This document shows, piece by piece, positions 1 through 9,985 of a DNA stretch of 64,000 nt. The DNA lies in contig NZ_JACSKZ010000002.1 of NCBI RefSeq assembly GCF_018617875.1, positions 615,614 through 679,613 on the forward strand, written 5' to 3'. The DNA comes from Exiguobacterium algae. GTDB taxonomy: Bacteria > Bacillota > Bacilli > Exiguobacteriales > Exiguobacteriaceae. How positions within the stretch are numbered: the stretch's first letter is position 1; each line of letters begins with the position of its first letter. Under the pieces are notes generated by a model. It was given only the letters and a program-made list of their open reading frames with translations. It did no database searches and was not told where the DNA came from. A program made the position numbers and the translations under genes.

Positions 1-438
1 ACGCTCGAGTTTTTTATTCACATCTTCCCGTAATTCGTATACCGTCTTTTGGGCCACACCGGACATCAAATACTGTTGAACATAGCTGAACAAGCTACTG
101 ATCACATAAAGTCCGGCGAGAAGAGCTAAAATTTGTCCGATTCTCGTAAAGTCTATTTCCGCCCCCGGGACACCTAAGAACTTCGCATAAGCCCCTTCAA
201 ACAATTCTGTAATGGCCACACCCATAATCTTAGGGCCAGCAATCATAAAGACTGTGCTAAGGATTGCCGCAACAAACACCGCGATGAGTGTGTTTCTTCG
301 AGGTTTCAAATAACCTAACAATCGACGGAACGTCACACCGAACTCTTTCGGCTTCTCGCCCATCATCATCATATTGCCGCCACCCGGTCCACCGTGACCG
401 CCATGCGGTGGTCCGCCTGCTGGTCTCTTGTCACTCAT
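1..438 (-). CDS. ABC exporter subunit, N-terminal part (cut by window edge)
   Basis: First 146 codons of a multidrug-type ABC half-transporter; the rest lies beyond the window start. The reading frame is open to base 1. The N-terminus is unusual, rich in Gly, His and Met (GGPPHGGHGGPGGG then four Met), followed by EKPKEF and the first transmembrane helix near residue 50. This N-terminal style is typical of the YfiC/LmrD partner of heterodimeric exporters. The start ATG overlaps the stop of the upstream gene (ATGA), so the two are translationally coupled partners. From family knowledge this should be the subunit with the canonical catalytic Glu, but its nucleotide-binding domain is not visible here. 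Confidence 0.85.
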   Translation of the reverse strand, partial: MSDKRPAGGPPHGGHGGPGGGNMMMMGEKPKEFGVTFRRLLGYLKPRRNTLIAVFVAAILSTVFMIAGPKIMGVAITELFEGAYAKFLGVPGAEIDFTRIGQILALLAGLYVISSLFSYVQQYLMSGVAQKTVYELREDVNKKLER

Positions 439-2159
439 GCGATCTCCTCCTCTGACAGTTGCGACTTGACGATTTCTTGATAAACCTCATTGGTCGCAAA
501 CAATTCTTCATGAGTGCCCATCCCGGCCACTTTTCCTTTTTCCAGAACGATGATTCGATCCGCATCCATGATTGTGCTCACACGTTGAGCGACAATCAAG
601 ACAGTCGCGTCACGTGTCTCTTCTTTTAGCGCCTTCCGAAGTTTGGCGTCCGTTTTGAAGTCCAGTGCCGAAAAACTATCATCGAACACGTATAAATCCG
701 GCTTTCGAACGAGCGCCCGAGCAATCGACAACCGCTGTTTCTGACCACCGGAAACGTTCGAACCTCCTTGTTCAATCAAGGCGTCGTATTGGTTTGGAAG
801 TTTTTCGATGAACTCATTCGCCTGGGCAACATTCGCTGCATGTCGAATTTCTTCGTCACTCGCATCTTGTTTTCCATAGCGGATATTTTCAAAAATCGTA
901 CCGGTAAAGAGGAGTGCTTTTTGGGGGACGAACCCAATTTTTGAGCGCAACTCACTTTGAGGAACAGCTTGAACATCCACTCCGTTCACACGAATATGGC
1001 CAGAAGCCACATCATAAAATCGTGGAATCAAATTCACAAGTGTCGATTTCCCGGCTCCGGTCCCTCCGATGACTGCCGTCACTTCACCGGGTTTTGCAGC
1101 AAAGCTTACATCTGATAGAGCAGGTTCTTCCGCTCCCGGATAACGGAACGTCACATGGTCAAAAACAAGTGTTCCGCGCGCCACATCAGCCGAACCAGTG
1201 CCCTCATCCACAAGGGACGGCTCCATCTCTAACACTTCATTGATTCGTTTAGCCGAAACCGAGGCACGGGGAACCATCACGAACATGACCGAGGCCATGA
1301 CGAGGGCGAACATGATTTGCATGACGTATTGAATGAACGCCATCAGATCCCCGATTTGCATCGCCCCATTGTCAATTCGAATCCCCCCGAACCAAATGAC
1401 TCCGACAACGGTGAGGTTCATGACCAACATGAGCACAGGCATCAGGAATGCCATGATCTGGTTCACTTTGATGGAGACATCGGTTAGTTGCTTATTCGCT
1501 TCCGTCATTCGAACCTGTTCCTCTTGTTCACGGTTGAAGGCCCGGATGACCCGAATCCCTGTTAAATTCTCGCGCAAGACAAGATTCAGCTGATCCAATC
1601 GTTTTTGCACTTTCGCGAAGAGAGGCATCGCTTTCCAGAAAATCAACAGAATCGAGAGCACGAGGAATGGCATCGCCGCCACGATGACGAGTGATAATTT
1701 TGCATCTTTCGAAGTGGCCATGATCAGACCACCGACAAACATGATCGGGGCACTGACCACCATTCGTAACATCATAATGATGACTTGCTGAACTTGCGTG
1801 ATATCGTTCGTTGTCCGGGTGATGAGAGACGCCGTACCGACACGATCAAACTCTTCAAGCGAAAACCGTTCGACATGGTTGAAGACACGACTTCTCAAGT
1901 CACGACCAAATCCCATCGCAGCTTTTGATGAGTAATAGCTTGCCGTCACGGCGGCAAGGGCCCCGATACCGGTCACGCCGAGCATGACGCCGCCCATCTT
2001 CCAAATGTATGCCGTATCGCCGGTCACGACCCCTTGATCGATGATGTCTGCCATTAAAGTCGGTAAAAACAAGTCGGCTAACGATTGGGCAAAAACGAAC
2101 ACGAACACGGCGAGAACCGCCCACTTATAGGCAACCAGTCGTTTCAATAATTTAGTCAT
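435..2159 (-). CDS. ABC exporter half-transporter with degenerate Walker B
   Basis: 574-residue ABC exporter subunit, permease domain about residues 1-310 and ATPase domain about 330-570. Visible motifs are Walker A GGTGAGKST, signature VSGGQKQR and Walker B followed by FDDSFSALD. The residue after the Walker B Asp is Asp instead of the usual catalytic Glu. In known heterodimeric exporters (TM287/288, BmrCD, LmrCD) exactly one subunit carries this substitution. It sits between its MarR regulator (8-base overlap if the longer reading is used) and the partner subunit (4-base overlap), so the three form an operon. Likely role is export of drugs or lipophilic compounds; the substrate cannot be read from sequence. 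Confidence 0.9.
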   Translation of the reverse strand: MTKLLKRLVAYKWAVLAVFVFVFAQSLADLFLPTLMADIIDQGVVTGDTAYIWKMGGVMLGVTGIGALAAVTASYYSSKAAMGFGRDLRSRVFNHVERFSLEEFDRVGTASLITRTTNDITQVQQVIIMMLRMVVSAPIMFVGGLIMATSKDAKLSLVIVAAMPFLVLSILLIFWKAMPLFAKVQKRLDQLNLVLRENLTGIRVIRAFNREQEEQVRMTEANKQLTDVSIKVNQIMAFLMPVLMLVMNLTVVGVIWFGGIRIDNGAMQIGDLMAFIQYVMQIMFALVMASVMFVMVPRASVSAKRINEVLEMEPSLVDEGTGSADVARGTLVFDHVTFRYPGAEEPALSDVSFAAKPGEVTAVIGGTGAGKSTLVNLIPRFYDVASGHIRVNGVDVQAVPQSELRSKIGFVPQKALLFTGTIFENIRYGKQDASDEEIRHAANVAQANEFIEKLPNQYDALIEQGGSNVSGGQKQRLSIARALVRKPDLYVFDDSFSALDFKTDAKLRKALKEETRDATVLIVAQRVSTIMDADRIIVLEKGKVAGMGTHEELFATNEVYQEIVKSQLSEEEIA

Positions 2160-2634
2160 GACGACATCCTCCTTCGCAGTCTGAAAACTGCTCTTTCAAT
2201 CCTTCCACGATTTGATGATGTGCCTCGATCATATGATGATACACTTCATCATCCAGGGTAGACAAAATGAGATTCAGTTGATGTTCGGTACTTTGTTCTT
2301 GCTGTTTGAGTTGTTCGATAAACCGCTTTCCTGAATCGGCGAGCTCCAACACGACTTCCCGTCGATTTTCCGGATTGATCTCTCGACATACCCATCCCCT
2401 CTCCACAAGTCCGTCGATCGATTGACTCAATGTACTTTTTGGCATGCGGGTTCGTCTTACGAGTTCCTTTTGGGTGATGGACCCTTGTTCATGCAACATC
2501 ATCAATCCATGTAACTGCGGTAACGTGATACCGTTCGTTTGTGCGGTTTGATGCATCATTCGCACCAAATACCGTTGGACACTCCAAAACGATTTCATCA
2601 TTTCACTGGCGCGCCCCGTATTGATCTCAGTCAA
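2152..2634 (-). CDS. MarR-family transcriptional regulator of the ABC exporter
   Basis: Winged-helix MarR regulator. The recognition region is around TQKELVRRTRMPKSTLSQ, and the wing is around NPENRREVVLELADSG. I chose the TTG at 2634 (protein starts MTEINTGRASEM) because GAGGTG lies 6 bases before it. The upstream ATG at 2658 has no ribosome binding site and sits directly below an operator-like repeat. It is first gene of the regulator-exporter operon and overlaps the exporter start. It probably represses its own operon and releases in response to a transported compound; that is inferred from arrangement. Confidence 0.85.
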   Translation of the reverse strand: MTEINTGRASEMMKSFWSVQRYLVRMMHQTAQTNGITLPQLHGLMMLHEQGSITQKELVRRTRMPKSTLSQSIDGLVERGWVCREINPENRREVVLELADSGKRFIEQLKQQEQSTEHQLNLILSTLDDEVYHHMIEAHHQIVEGLKEQFSDCEGGCRHD

Positions 2635-2664
2635 TTGCTTCACCTCGATATCGTTCATTTACAA

Positions 2665-2699
2665 ATTGTTCGTATCGGAACAGTTATTTATATAAAACA
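2665..2699 (-). promoter_or_regulatory. Promoter and candidate MarR operator
   Basis: On the minus strand an A/T-rich TATAAA-type -10 (about 2686-2693) is followed by an imperfect inverted repeat, ACTGTTCCG and CGAACAATT around three bases (2665-2683). A repeat of this size just below a -10 element is the usual place for MarR self-repression. Assignment is by position only. Confidence 0.4.
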
Positions 2700-2756
2700 A
2701 ACTACTCCTCTTTCAAACGGAAGTCAACTACAATCACCATGTGATTTTACACATAG

Positions 2757-2785
2757 TAAAAGGTGATGGAATCACCATCACCTTT
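2757..2785 (-). terminator. Terminator after addA
   Basis: Perfect stem AAAAGGTGATGG / CCATCACCTTTT with a 5-base loop, 8 bases beyond the addA stop and before the divergent-side MarR promoter. Confidence 0.8.
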
Positions 2786-2792
2786 TGATTAT

Positions 2793-5700
2793 TTATTCAG
2801 TTAGAACGGTAACGATTTCTTGCAAATCTAGTGAATAGATGAACGTGTGGTCCACTTGTATGTTCCAAATCGTTTCAATTGCTTCCCGGTAGAGCTGTAA
2901 CTGAATCGCGTATCGTTCTCGCAACCGTTCCTGTGCCATTTCGCGTGAATCGGATTGATACCGCACAGCGTCCGACTTGTAGTCAAGGAGCACATAGGAT
3001 GTGCCGTCGTAATACAAACAGTCAATCACCCCTTGGATCAAGACATGTTCATTGGTGAGTTCTCCCGTCGGATTGACACGTTCTGCCGGCACCGTGTACG
3101 TGAACGGTAACTCCCGCCAGGCTTTCTTTTGTTCAATCGCTTTAGCCAACGCGACCCCAACCTCTGTTTGGAAAAATGCTTCAATATCCGCTCTTGCAAG
3201 TCGGGCTGTTTCCGCTTCTACCGGACTGAGCATACCTTGTTCTTCCCAACGATTGATTTGTGTGTCAATCGCCTGACTTGGGTCGATGAGCTGGAAAATC
3301 AGGTGCAAGGTCGTCCCTCGCTCTGCCCCGGTCTGCTTCACTTGTCGCCACTTCGGCTCGCGGTAAGCCGTGTCAATCGGACGTACGGGATCTTCAAACG
3401 CCGCTTGTTCGAGTTGCATCGCTCGTTTCAGCTCAGTCACGGTTTGCTTGGCGGCCGTCCGCGTCGCGTCTTTTGCCGGATATTCGTATGAAAGCGCCCG
3501 ATGCACGCTGTCGACTACCCGTTCCTCATCCCGAATCGGAAAATCAATGGCTTCGAAGCGTTGAACATGATGGAGCTGGGCCATCATTTCTTGGAGCGTC
3601 GCAACTTCTGCCAAATCGTCTTCTCCGATTATTCGATATGTCCATGTCGTGGATTCAGGAAACGAATTCGCCACCGACACACCGAATGACTCGAGAAATG
3701 ATGATGCACTTGGTAACTTCAATAATGCCGGTGCAATCCAATCTAAATAGGTCTTCGCTTCTCGTCTTGCTTCTGCAGACAAGACATGACCCGATTGCCC
3801 GACGGCTAGCCATTGTTGGAGGTGCTTCGCCGGCTCCCCTACCGTGCCGACCAAGATCAACTTTTCTTTGGCACGTGTCAGCGCCACATAGAGAACACGC
3901 ATCTCTTCAGCTTTCATCGTGGCGTCCAAGTCGCGTCGAATCATCTCTTTCACGAATGTCTCCGATTTGGTTCGGGTGACCACATCGATTGCATCAAGTG
4001 AGATGCCATAGCGTTTATGGAAAATGACCCGTTGCATCTGGTCCCGCTTGTTGAACTGTTTCCCGAGCTGGGCCACAATCGTCACAGGGAATTCCAGACC
4101 TTTTGATTTATGGACGGTCATGATTCGGACAACGTTTTCTTCGTCCCCGAGTGAACGGGCCTCGGATAAATCCTCTCCCGTGTCTTGCAGACGATCCATG
4201 ACTCGCAAGAAGCGATAAAGTCCACGATAACCGCTTCGTTCATAAGACAGGGCCCGATCGTAAAGTGCTTTTAAATTTTCTTGCCGGCCTTTCCCGCCTG
4301 GAAGTCCTCCGGTGAAATCAAAGAAGCCCGTATCATTGAACAATTGCTGAATCAATTCGGACAAGCTATGGTTTCGCGCATACGTTCGCCAGTGCGATAA
4401 TTTGTCGAGTACATCTCCGCACTTCAGACCGAGCTCATCCTCATCATCCGCTTTCGCTTTTAACGCCTCAAAAAACGATTCTTCTGATTCGAGTCGGATT
4501 TTCGCTAACTCCTCGTCACTGAACTGAAACATCGGTGAACGGAGTGCCCCGGCGAGCGGGATATCCTGTAACGGGTTATCAATCACCTTTAACAGAGCGA
4601 GCATCATCCGAATTTCCGTCGCCTGAAAGTATCCGCCATCCGAATCGGTATAGGCGGGAATATTGTATTGTGTCAGAATATCCATTAACTGTTCAACCCG
4701 TTCTTTTTTAGAGCGGACTAAGATGACGATATCCCGATATTCACAATTACGAAGTTGTCCGGTCGCCTCATCCGTCACTTTGAACGGTTCATCTCCCGAC
4801 ACCAATTCCAAAATACGCGTCGCGATGGCTCGTCCTTCCACTTCTTGTTTTGAAAGTTCCCGACTCGTCCCGTCGACGAGAATCCACTCCGGGTCGGCTA
4901 GAATTGGATCGTATTCTCTTCCTGGAACAAGTTGTGCCGCTTCATCATACTCGACTTCCCCGACCTCTTCGTCCATTAGTTGAACAAATAAATCGTTGAT
5001 TCCGTGGAGAACTTCGGCACGGCTTCGGAAATTTTGGGACAAGTCGATCCGCATCCCGGCATCAGGTTGTCTGAACCGGGTGGCCTTATCGATAAAGAGC
5101 CCCGGCTCAGCATGACGGAAACGATAGATCGATTGTTTAATATCCCCGACCATGAATAAATTCCCCACCGATTCGACTTCGTTCGCGACGAGATTGATGA
5201 TCGTTTCCTGAATCTCGTTCGTGTCTTGATACTCATCGACGAGCACTTCGACGAAACGCTCTTTATACAGCTCAGCCACGTTCGTCGGCTTTCCATCTTC
5301 ACGTAAAATCGTGAGCGCATAATGCTCGAGATCACTGAAGTCTACAAAGGCACGATCCCGCTTCGCTTGTTCATAGGCGATACCGAACGTCCGGACTGTG
5401 CGGACGAGCGTCTCTACGAGCGGTTTTTGCATCGAGACCGATTCCAATAAATCTGCCCCGCTCACCCTCGCTTGTTCGATCGCAGACATCAATCGCTTTT
5501 TCGCCTGGTCGTAAACAGGCTTTAACGCGTCATGATAAATGTGGTGTTCTTCTTTCTTCGGTACCGACTTCATCGTCCCGAACTTCACTGCCCGGGCTGC
5601 CGTTTCAAATTCACTCCACACGATGTTCTCTTCTTCAATCTGTTCGATTGGGAAGATTGCTTGTCTCACATTTTCTGCTTGGGCCTCATAGCCGGCCATA

Positions 5701-6410
5701 CGGAGCTCCGCCTCAAGACTCCGAAGACTCTGAACGGCTTTGGAGATATCTTTCCAAAGCAGTTCCCCATACTCGCGCAAAATCGCTTCCTGGTCCGGGT
5801 CTTCTCCGAACTGATAGAGGGAGACGAGTTGTTGTAAATATGCATCAGGGTCCGGCAAGGTGCGGGAGTAGTGATAAAGCCCAAGCACCAAACTTTCGAT
5901 TTCATGATCTCCCCGATCGGACGTATACGCGTCGACGAGCGCGAAAAAATCACGGTCCTGTTTTCCATACTCTTCTTCCAGTACTTCTTCGAGCACGTCG
6001 TCCTGCAGGAGGACCAGGTCACGTTCTTCGGCAATTTTGAAAGCCGGGTCAAGATCAAGTAAATAATAATTCTCCCGAATCACTTCCAAACAGAAGGAGT
6101 GGATGGTCGTGATCAGAGCCCGGTTCAGCATTTGGCGTTGCTTTCGAATATAGTCATTTGCCGGATCTTCACGCAGCGCCTCATCCAAAGCCTTCGCGAT
6201 CCGCCGTTTCATTTCGGCCGCGGCCGCATTTGTGAATGTGACGACGAGCATGCGGTCTGCTGTCAGCTCGTCTGATTCATCCAGCAGTCGGCTCGATAAC
6301 CGCTCAACGAGTACCGCGGTTTTTCCAGATCCTGCTGCGGCCGACACGAGAACGTGCGCCCCTCTCGCATCGATCGCGGCTTGTTGATCAGTCGTCCATT
6401 TCATGCTCAT
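2793..6410 (-). CDS. addA: ATP-dependent helicase/nuclease subunit A
   Basis: 1205-residue AddA, the motor and 3'-strand nuclease of the AddAB enzyme that resects double-strand breaks and feeds RecA. Walker A is AAAGSGKTAVL near residue 23, motif II is LVDEYQDTN near 390, and a UvrD-type C-terminal helicase half follows. The RecB-type nuclease domain is at the C-terminus, with the active-site LLDYKSD near residue 1155. Length is close to the B. subtilis protein (1232). Its start overlaps the end of addB by 23 bases, so addB and addA are coupled, and a strong terminator follows. No frameshift or missing motif seen. Confidence 0.97.
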   Translation of the reverse strand: MSMKWTTDQQAAIDARGAHVLVSAAAGSGKTAVLVERLSSRLLDESDELTADRMLVVTFTNAAAAEMKRRIAKALDEALREDPANDYIRKQRQMLNRALITTIHSFCLEVIRENYYLLDLDPAFKIAEERDLVLLQDDVLEEVLEEEYGKQDRDFFALVDAYTSDRGDHEIESLVLGLYHYSRTLPDPDAYLQQLVSLYQFGEDPDQEAILREYGELLWKDISKAVQSLRSLEAELRMAGYEAQAENVRQAIFPIEQIEEENIVWSEFETAARAVKFGTMKSVPKKEEHHIYHDALKPVYDQAKKRLMSAIEQARVSGADLLESVSMQKPLVETLVRTVRTFGIAYEQAKRDRAFVDFSDLEHYALTILREDGKPTNVAELYKERFVEVLVDEYQDTNEIQETIINLVANEVESVGNLFMVGDIKQSIYRFRHAEPGLFIDKATRFRQPDAGMRIDLSQNFRSRAEVLHGINDLFVQLMDEEVGEVEYDEAAQLVPGREYDPILADPEWILVDGTSRELSKQEVEGRAIATRILELVSGDEPFKVTDEATGQLRNCEYRDIVILVRSKKERVEQLMDILTQYNIPAYTDSDGGYFQATEIRMMLALLKVIDNPLQDIPLAGALRSPMFQFSDEELAKIRLESEESFFEALKAKADDEDELGLKCGDVLDKLSHWRTYARNHSLSELIQQLFNDTGFFDFTGGLPGGKGRQENLKALYDRALSYERSGYRGLYRFLRVMDRLQDTGEDLSEARSLGDEENVVRIMTVHKSKGLEFPVTIVAQLGKQFNKRDQMQRVIFHKRYGISLDAIDVVTRTKSETFVKEMIRRDLDATMKAEEMRVLYVALTRAKEKLILVGTVGEPAKHLQQWLAVGQSGHVLSAEARREAKTYLDWIAPALLKLPSASSFLESFGVSVANSFPESTTWTYRIIGEDDLAEVATLQEMMAQLHHVQRFEAIDFPIRDEERVVDSVHRALSYEYPAKDATRTAAKQTVTELKRAMQLEQAAFEDPVRPIDTAYREPKWRQVKQTGAERGTTLHLIFQLIDPSQAIDTQINRWEEQGMLSPVEAETARLARADIEAFFQTEVGVALAKAIEQKKAWRELPFTYTVPAERVNPTGELTNEHVLIQGVIDCLYYDGTSYVLLDYKSDAVRYQSDSREMAQERLRERYAIQLQLYREAIETIWNIQVDHTFIYSLDLQEIVTVLTE

Positions 6411-9400
6411 CCCCCCTTAATTCTGCCAAGACTTCGTCTTTCTCAAGTTTTTTCAATTTCCGTGGCTCGTTCGAGAGCGCCTCGTCAAAGTGACACACAC
6501 TTTGATATGGACAAGTTTGACATGGTCGCCGCTCTTTATATTCGTACGGCTCGACATCGATCTTTCCTTCATACATCTCCTCTGCGCTCTCTTTTGCTAA
6601 ATCAAACGCATGGTCCATCAGTTGTTCAAGCTGCGACGGCGTGACAACTTTTTTCAAAGTGTTCGAATCAGGTGTCCCGTCCTTTTTATATTTGACCGGG
6701 ATGACTATGGATTTGTTTGACGATCCTTTAGCCGTCTGGTCCATCATCTCTAAAATATCAGGGTCGTCTACGAGCAGTCCCTGCATCTGATAAGATTCGA
6801 GCACTTTTCGTCTCGTGTCCTCATCCGACCCTGCCGGCGGGACGAGCGGTCGATGGACATGGAAATACAATGCCGCAGCCGGTGAGACATGTTCTTTCGT
6901 CCAAGCATCCGCCTGTTCGATCAATACTTTCAAATAGATCAGCATCTGCATCGCTAATCCATAATAAATTTCGGCAAAGTCCACTTCCCGTTTGCTCGAT
7001 TTGTAATCGACAATCCGAACATACAGTTGATCGTGTACCATCGCCGTATCAACCCGGTCAATTCGCCCGATGAGTTCGCATGTCGCACCATTCGATAATG
7101 TGAACGATACAGGAGGGAATTGCCCGCTCCCGAATGCCAGTTCAAATGCTTGCGGGTCGAACCCGTCCCGTTTTGACTGTTCAATCAAGACTTCTGCGGT
7201 CTTACTGACGACATCGGTCAATTTCTTCTTCAAATAGGCATAGCGGTTCGAACTCATCAAAATCGCGTGTTGAATTTCAGGCGTCACGAGTTCGACCGCC
7301 TGTTCAGCCAAAGGTTCACACTCGTCCGGAGAGACGTCGCGCCATTCTTTTCCTTCCATCTTGACCGTTTGCGACATGTGTTCAATCGTCCGGTGATACA
7401 AGTTCCCGATATCCGGTGCCTCAAGACGATATAACCGTCGTTCTTTCAAACGCAACCCGTAGCTTGCGAAATGTTTGAACGGACATGCCTGGAACGTTTC
7501 AAGACGTGACACACTGGCGCGGATTGATGGCGTATACAGTGATTTCGTAATATCATCTGACAATGCTTTCGGTACGTTTTGATAGAACAACGCACTCGTC
7601 AACAGTCGTAGCCTTTCTCTTCCCTCCGGGTGTTTCAACAGCTCATTGTAAACCGCGAACCACGTGTCTTGAATCGGGTAATGGCGGCTCAAACGTTGAA
7701 GTTCAAGCGCCGTCACAGCTGCTGTTTGTTTCACGTTCGTAATGAACGTGTACTGATCGGACGGTCGATGTTCCCCGGCTTCCGCAAAGTGGGTTTTAAT
7801 CACGTTCCCGCTAAGAAGACGGGTCTTTAAATCAGAAATGAATCCGGCCGGTTGGATCGCCTTGCCGGTACGGTCGACAAGCGCATAACTGATGTAGAGG
7901 CGATCACTCGGAGCAGTCACAGCTTTATATAAGTAATAGGTCTCATCGTCAAACAAGTGCTCGGTCGCTTTTCCGGCTCGAAGCCCATGCTCATGCATAA
8001 AGTCTAAGTCATGGTCGGTCAACAGCTTGGATTGAGTCGTCACTAGTGGAATCTGATCCTCGTTGGCGCCGAACAAAAAGACGATTTTTTTATCCAGAAG
8101 CCGCCCCCTCACGTAATCGGTCACTGTCAACTGATCGAGTGACGGCGGGACGAGCGCATAACGAAGACTGTCGAGACCCGTGTCCATCATTTGAAGGAAC
8201 AAATCGGTCGACAACGTCTCCTCCGGGGCCGCAGCCTCAAGCTGTTCCAGTAAATGCAGGACGGCGTCCCACACTTGAGTATGTTCACGCGCTTCGAGAA
8301 GTTGAGCCGCCTCGATTGCCTCGTCTCGCCAGTATGTCAGACAGTCCGCAACGCCGACACGCTCCAGGAAAGAATAGACAGCATGCGTGTAGGCCTGCAT
8401 CGTCTTCGCTGTTTTCAATTCCTGTAAAAACGGGTCAAACGTGTCCACTACATGTTGTCGATACGCGTTGAGCGTAGCTTCCATGTCCAGTTCTTCGCTC
8501 GTCAGACGTGCTTCTTCCCCTGTCCGACGACGCAATTGCCATTCATCATGCCAATGATAGTGCTTGATCCCCCGTTCGACGACAAACGCCTCCAACCGGT
8601 CAACCGACGTCCGCCGATGATGTTCGTCAAGGACAACCAGTTCCGTTTTTAATGCACGAAAGACTGCTTCCTCCCGATAACCGCGAAGCGCAATGTCGAT
8701 TGTGGCCTTTAATAATTCTACAAGCGGGTGATCGAGCATCGGCTGACGCTCATCAAGAAAATACGGGAGGTCCATCTTCTGGAGAGCCTGCGCCGCAAGA
8801 TCCCCGTACTCCTCAAGTGACCGGGAAATGAAGGCGATGTCACGATAACGATACCCGTCTTCCCGCACGAGTCGAATCACTTCACGGACAGCCGCCTCGA
8901 TTTCTACCGTTCGGTCGACCGCCGCGTGAATGTCGACCCGATTCTCCTGACCGGCATACGGTTCAGCCGTCACTTGATCGAATGTTGCTTCAAGATAAGC
9001 GAGGCTAGGATGTGTAAAGCGCCTCACTTCATGGTAAAGACGGTCTTGAAACTCAAGGTGACGCTCAGATAACAGTTCTTTGAACCGCATTAACGTTCGT
9101 TGGGTTGGTCCAAACAAAGGGTCCGGGCGAGATAAAGAATGAGGATCTACTGTCACCAATAGGTCCAACGGGGCTTTCTCGGCCAATGCGACAAGGACTG
9201 CCAATTCCTGCTCTGAGAATTCATTGAAGCCGTCGACATAAATATGGACGCCGGATAAGTCGATCTCAGGTAGCAGTTGTAATAACACGTTGAAATAGTC
9301 TTCAGCGTGTAATGATTTCCCTTCAGTCAACTTCAAAAATCCTTCGTATATGATGGAGAGGTCCTGAAGCTTCAGTGCTCGGTGTTGCGCCTGTTCACTA

Positions 9401-9828
9401 AGCTGCAGTAAATGGTCAGGCTCTACAAGACCTCGTTTTAGCATCGTGATCAATTCGTTCAATTCTTCATAAAATCCAAACTGGTTCATAGTGCGTCTGA
9501 ATAACGTCAAACGCTCTTCGCTATTCTCAACGACCTTCCGTAATAGTAAGTGTGTCCCGGTCTGATCCAAAAATTGTTCGGTGGCCACCCCGGCGTCACG
9601 CATCATCAAAAACGCGAGTCGACGCATCGATAACACCTGAATACGGGTGGAACCATGCAAGCCATCGACCATCGCCATCTTGCGCTCCATTTCAAATGAC
9701 ATCTGGTCCGGAACAATCATATAGATCGTCGGTCCGCTCGGGTCGCTTTTCAGCTCGTCGATGACATCACGCATCATCTGTTCACTTTTTCCCGTCCCCG
9801 ATCGACCGATATGAAAAGTAACTGACAT
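6388..9828 (-). CDS. addB: ATP-dependent nuclease subunit B
   Basis: 1146-residue AddB, partner of AddA. It begins with a helicase-like Walker A (GRSGTGKSEQM, residues 8-18). The C-terminal nuclease domain carries IVDYKSSKRE near residue 960. The four cysteines of the structural Fe-S cluster are visible: one in QACPFKHF near residue 780 and three in CQTCPYQSVC near residue 1110. Ribosome binding site GGAGTG lies 8 bases before the ATG. First gene of the addBA operon; the divergent neighbour is the truncated hemoglobin gene, with 157 bases between them holding both promoters. Confidence 0.97.
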   Translation of the reverse strand: MSVTFHIGRSGTGKSEQMMRDVIDELKSDPSGPTIYMIVPDQMSFEMERKMAMVDGLHGSTRIQVLSMRRLAFLMMRDAGVATEQFLDQTGTHLLLRKVVENSEERLTLFRRTMNQFGFYEELNELITMLKRGLVEPDHLLQLSEQAQHRALKLQDLSIIYEGFLKLTEGKSLHAEDYFNVLLQLLPEIDLSGVHIYVDGFNEFSEQELAVLVALAEKAPLDLLVTVDPHSLSRPDPLFGPTQRTLMRFKELLSERHLEFQDRLYHEVRRFTHPSLAYLEATFDQVTAEPYAGQENRVDIHAAVDRTVEIEAAVREVIRLVREDGYRYRDIAFISRSLEEYGDLAAQALQKMDLPYFLDERQPMLDHPLVELLKATIDIALRGYREEAVFRALKTELVVLDEHHRRTSVDRLEAFVVERGIKHYHWHDEWQLRRRTGEEARLTSEELDMEATLNAYRQHVVDTFDPFLQELKTAKTMQAYTHAVYSFLERVGVADCLTYWRDEAIEAAQLLEAREHTQVWDAVLHLLEQLEAAAPEETLSTDLFLQMMDTGLDSLRYALVPPSLDQLTVTDYVRGRLLDKKIVFLFGANEDQIPLVTTQSKLLTDHDLDFMHEHGLRAGKATEHLFDDETYYLYKAVTAPSDRLYISYALVDRTGKAIQPAGFISDLKTRLLSGNVIKTHFAEAGEHRPSDQYTFITNVKQTAAVTALELQRLSRHYPIQDTWFAVYNELLKHPEGRERLRLLTSALFYQNVPKALSDDITKSLYTPSIRASVSRLETFQACPFKHFASYGLRLKERRLYRLEAPDIGNLYHRTIEHMSQTVKMEGKEWRDVSPDECEPLAEQAVELVTPEIQHAILMSSNRYAYLKKKLTDVVSKTAEVLIEQSKRDGFDPQAFELAFGSGQFPPVSFTLSNGATCELIGRIDRVDTAMVHDQLYVRIVDYKSSKREVDFAEIYYGLAMQMLIYLKVLIEQADAWTKEHVSPAAALYFHVHRPLVPPAGSDEDTRRKVLESYQMQGLLVDDPDILEMMDQTAKGSSNKSIVIPVKYKKDGTPDSNTLKKVVTPSQLEQLMDHAFDLAKESAEEMYEGKIDVEPYEYKERRPCQTCPYQSVCHFDEALSNEPRKLKKLEKDEVLAELRGDEHEMDD

Positions 9829-9985
9829 ATTGCGAACACTCCTTCCCTTTTTTCTTCATTATGACCCATCCTACTTGATTTGTAGAGGGAAACCTATTCC
9901 ATACCCGGTCAGAAAAATTGGTAGCTCGCTTGATTCCCTTTTTCCGCTGAAATCGATTAGACTGGACGTATGAGGGGGAAATATA

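Noticed and set aside
8046..8471. Plus-strand frame of 141 codons inside addB
   Set aside because: Antisense to well-conserved AddB sequence; composition is Arg/Pro/Ser-rich shadow coding, no ribosome binding site.
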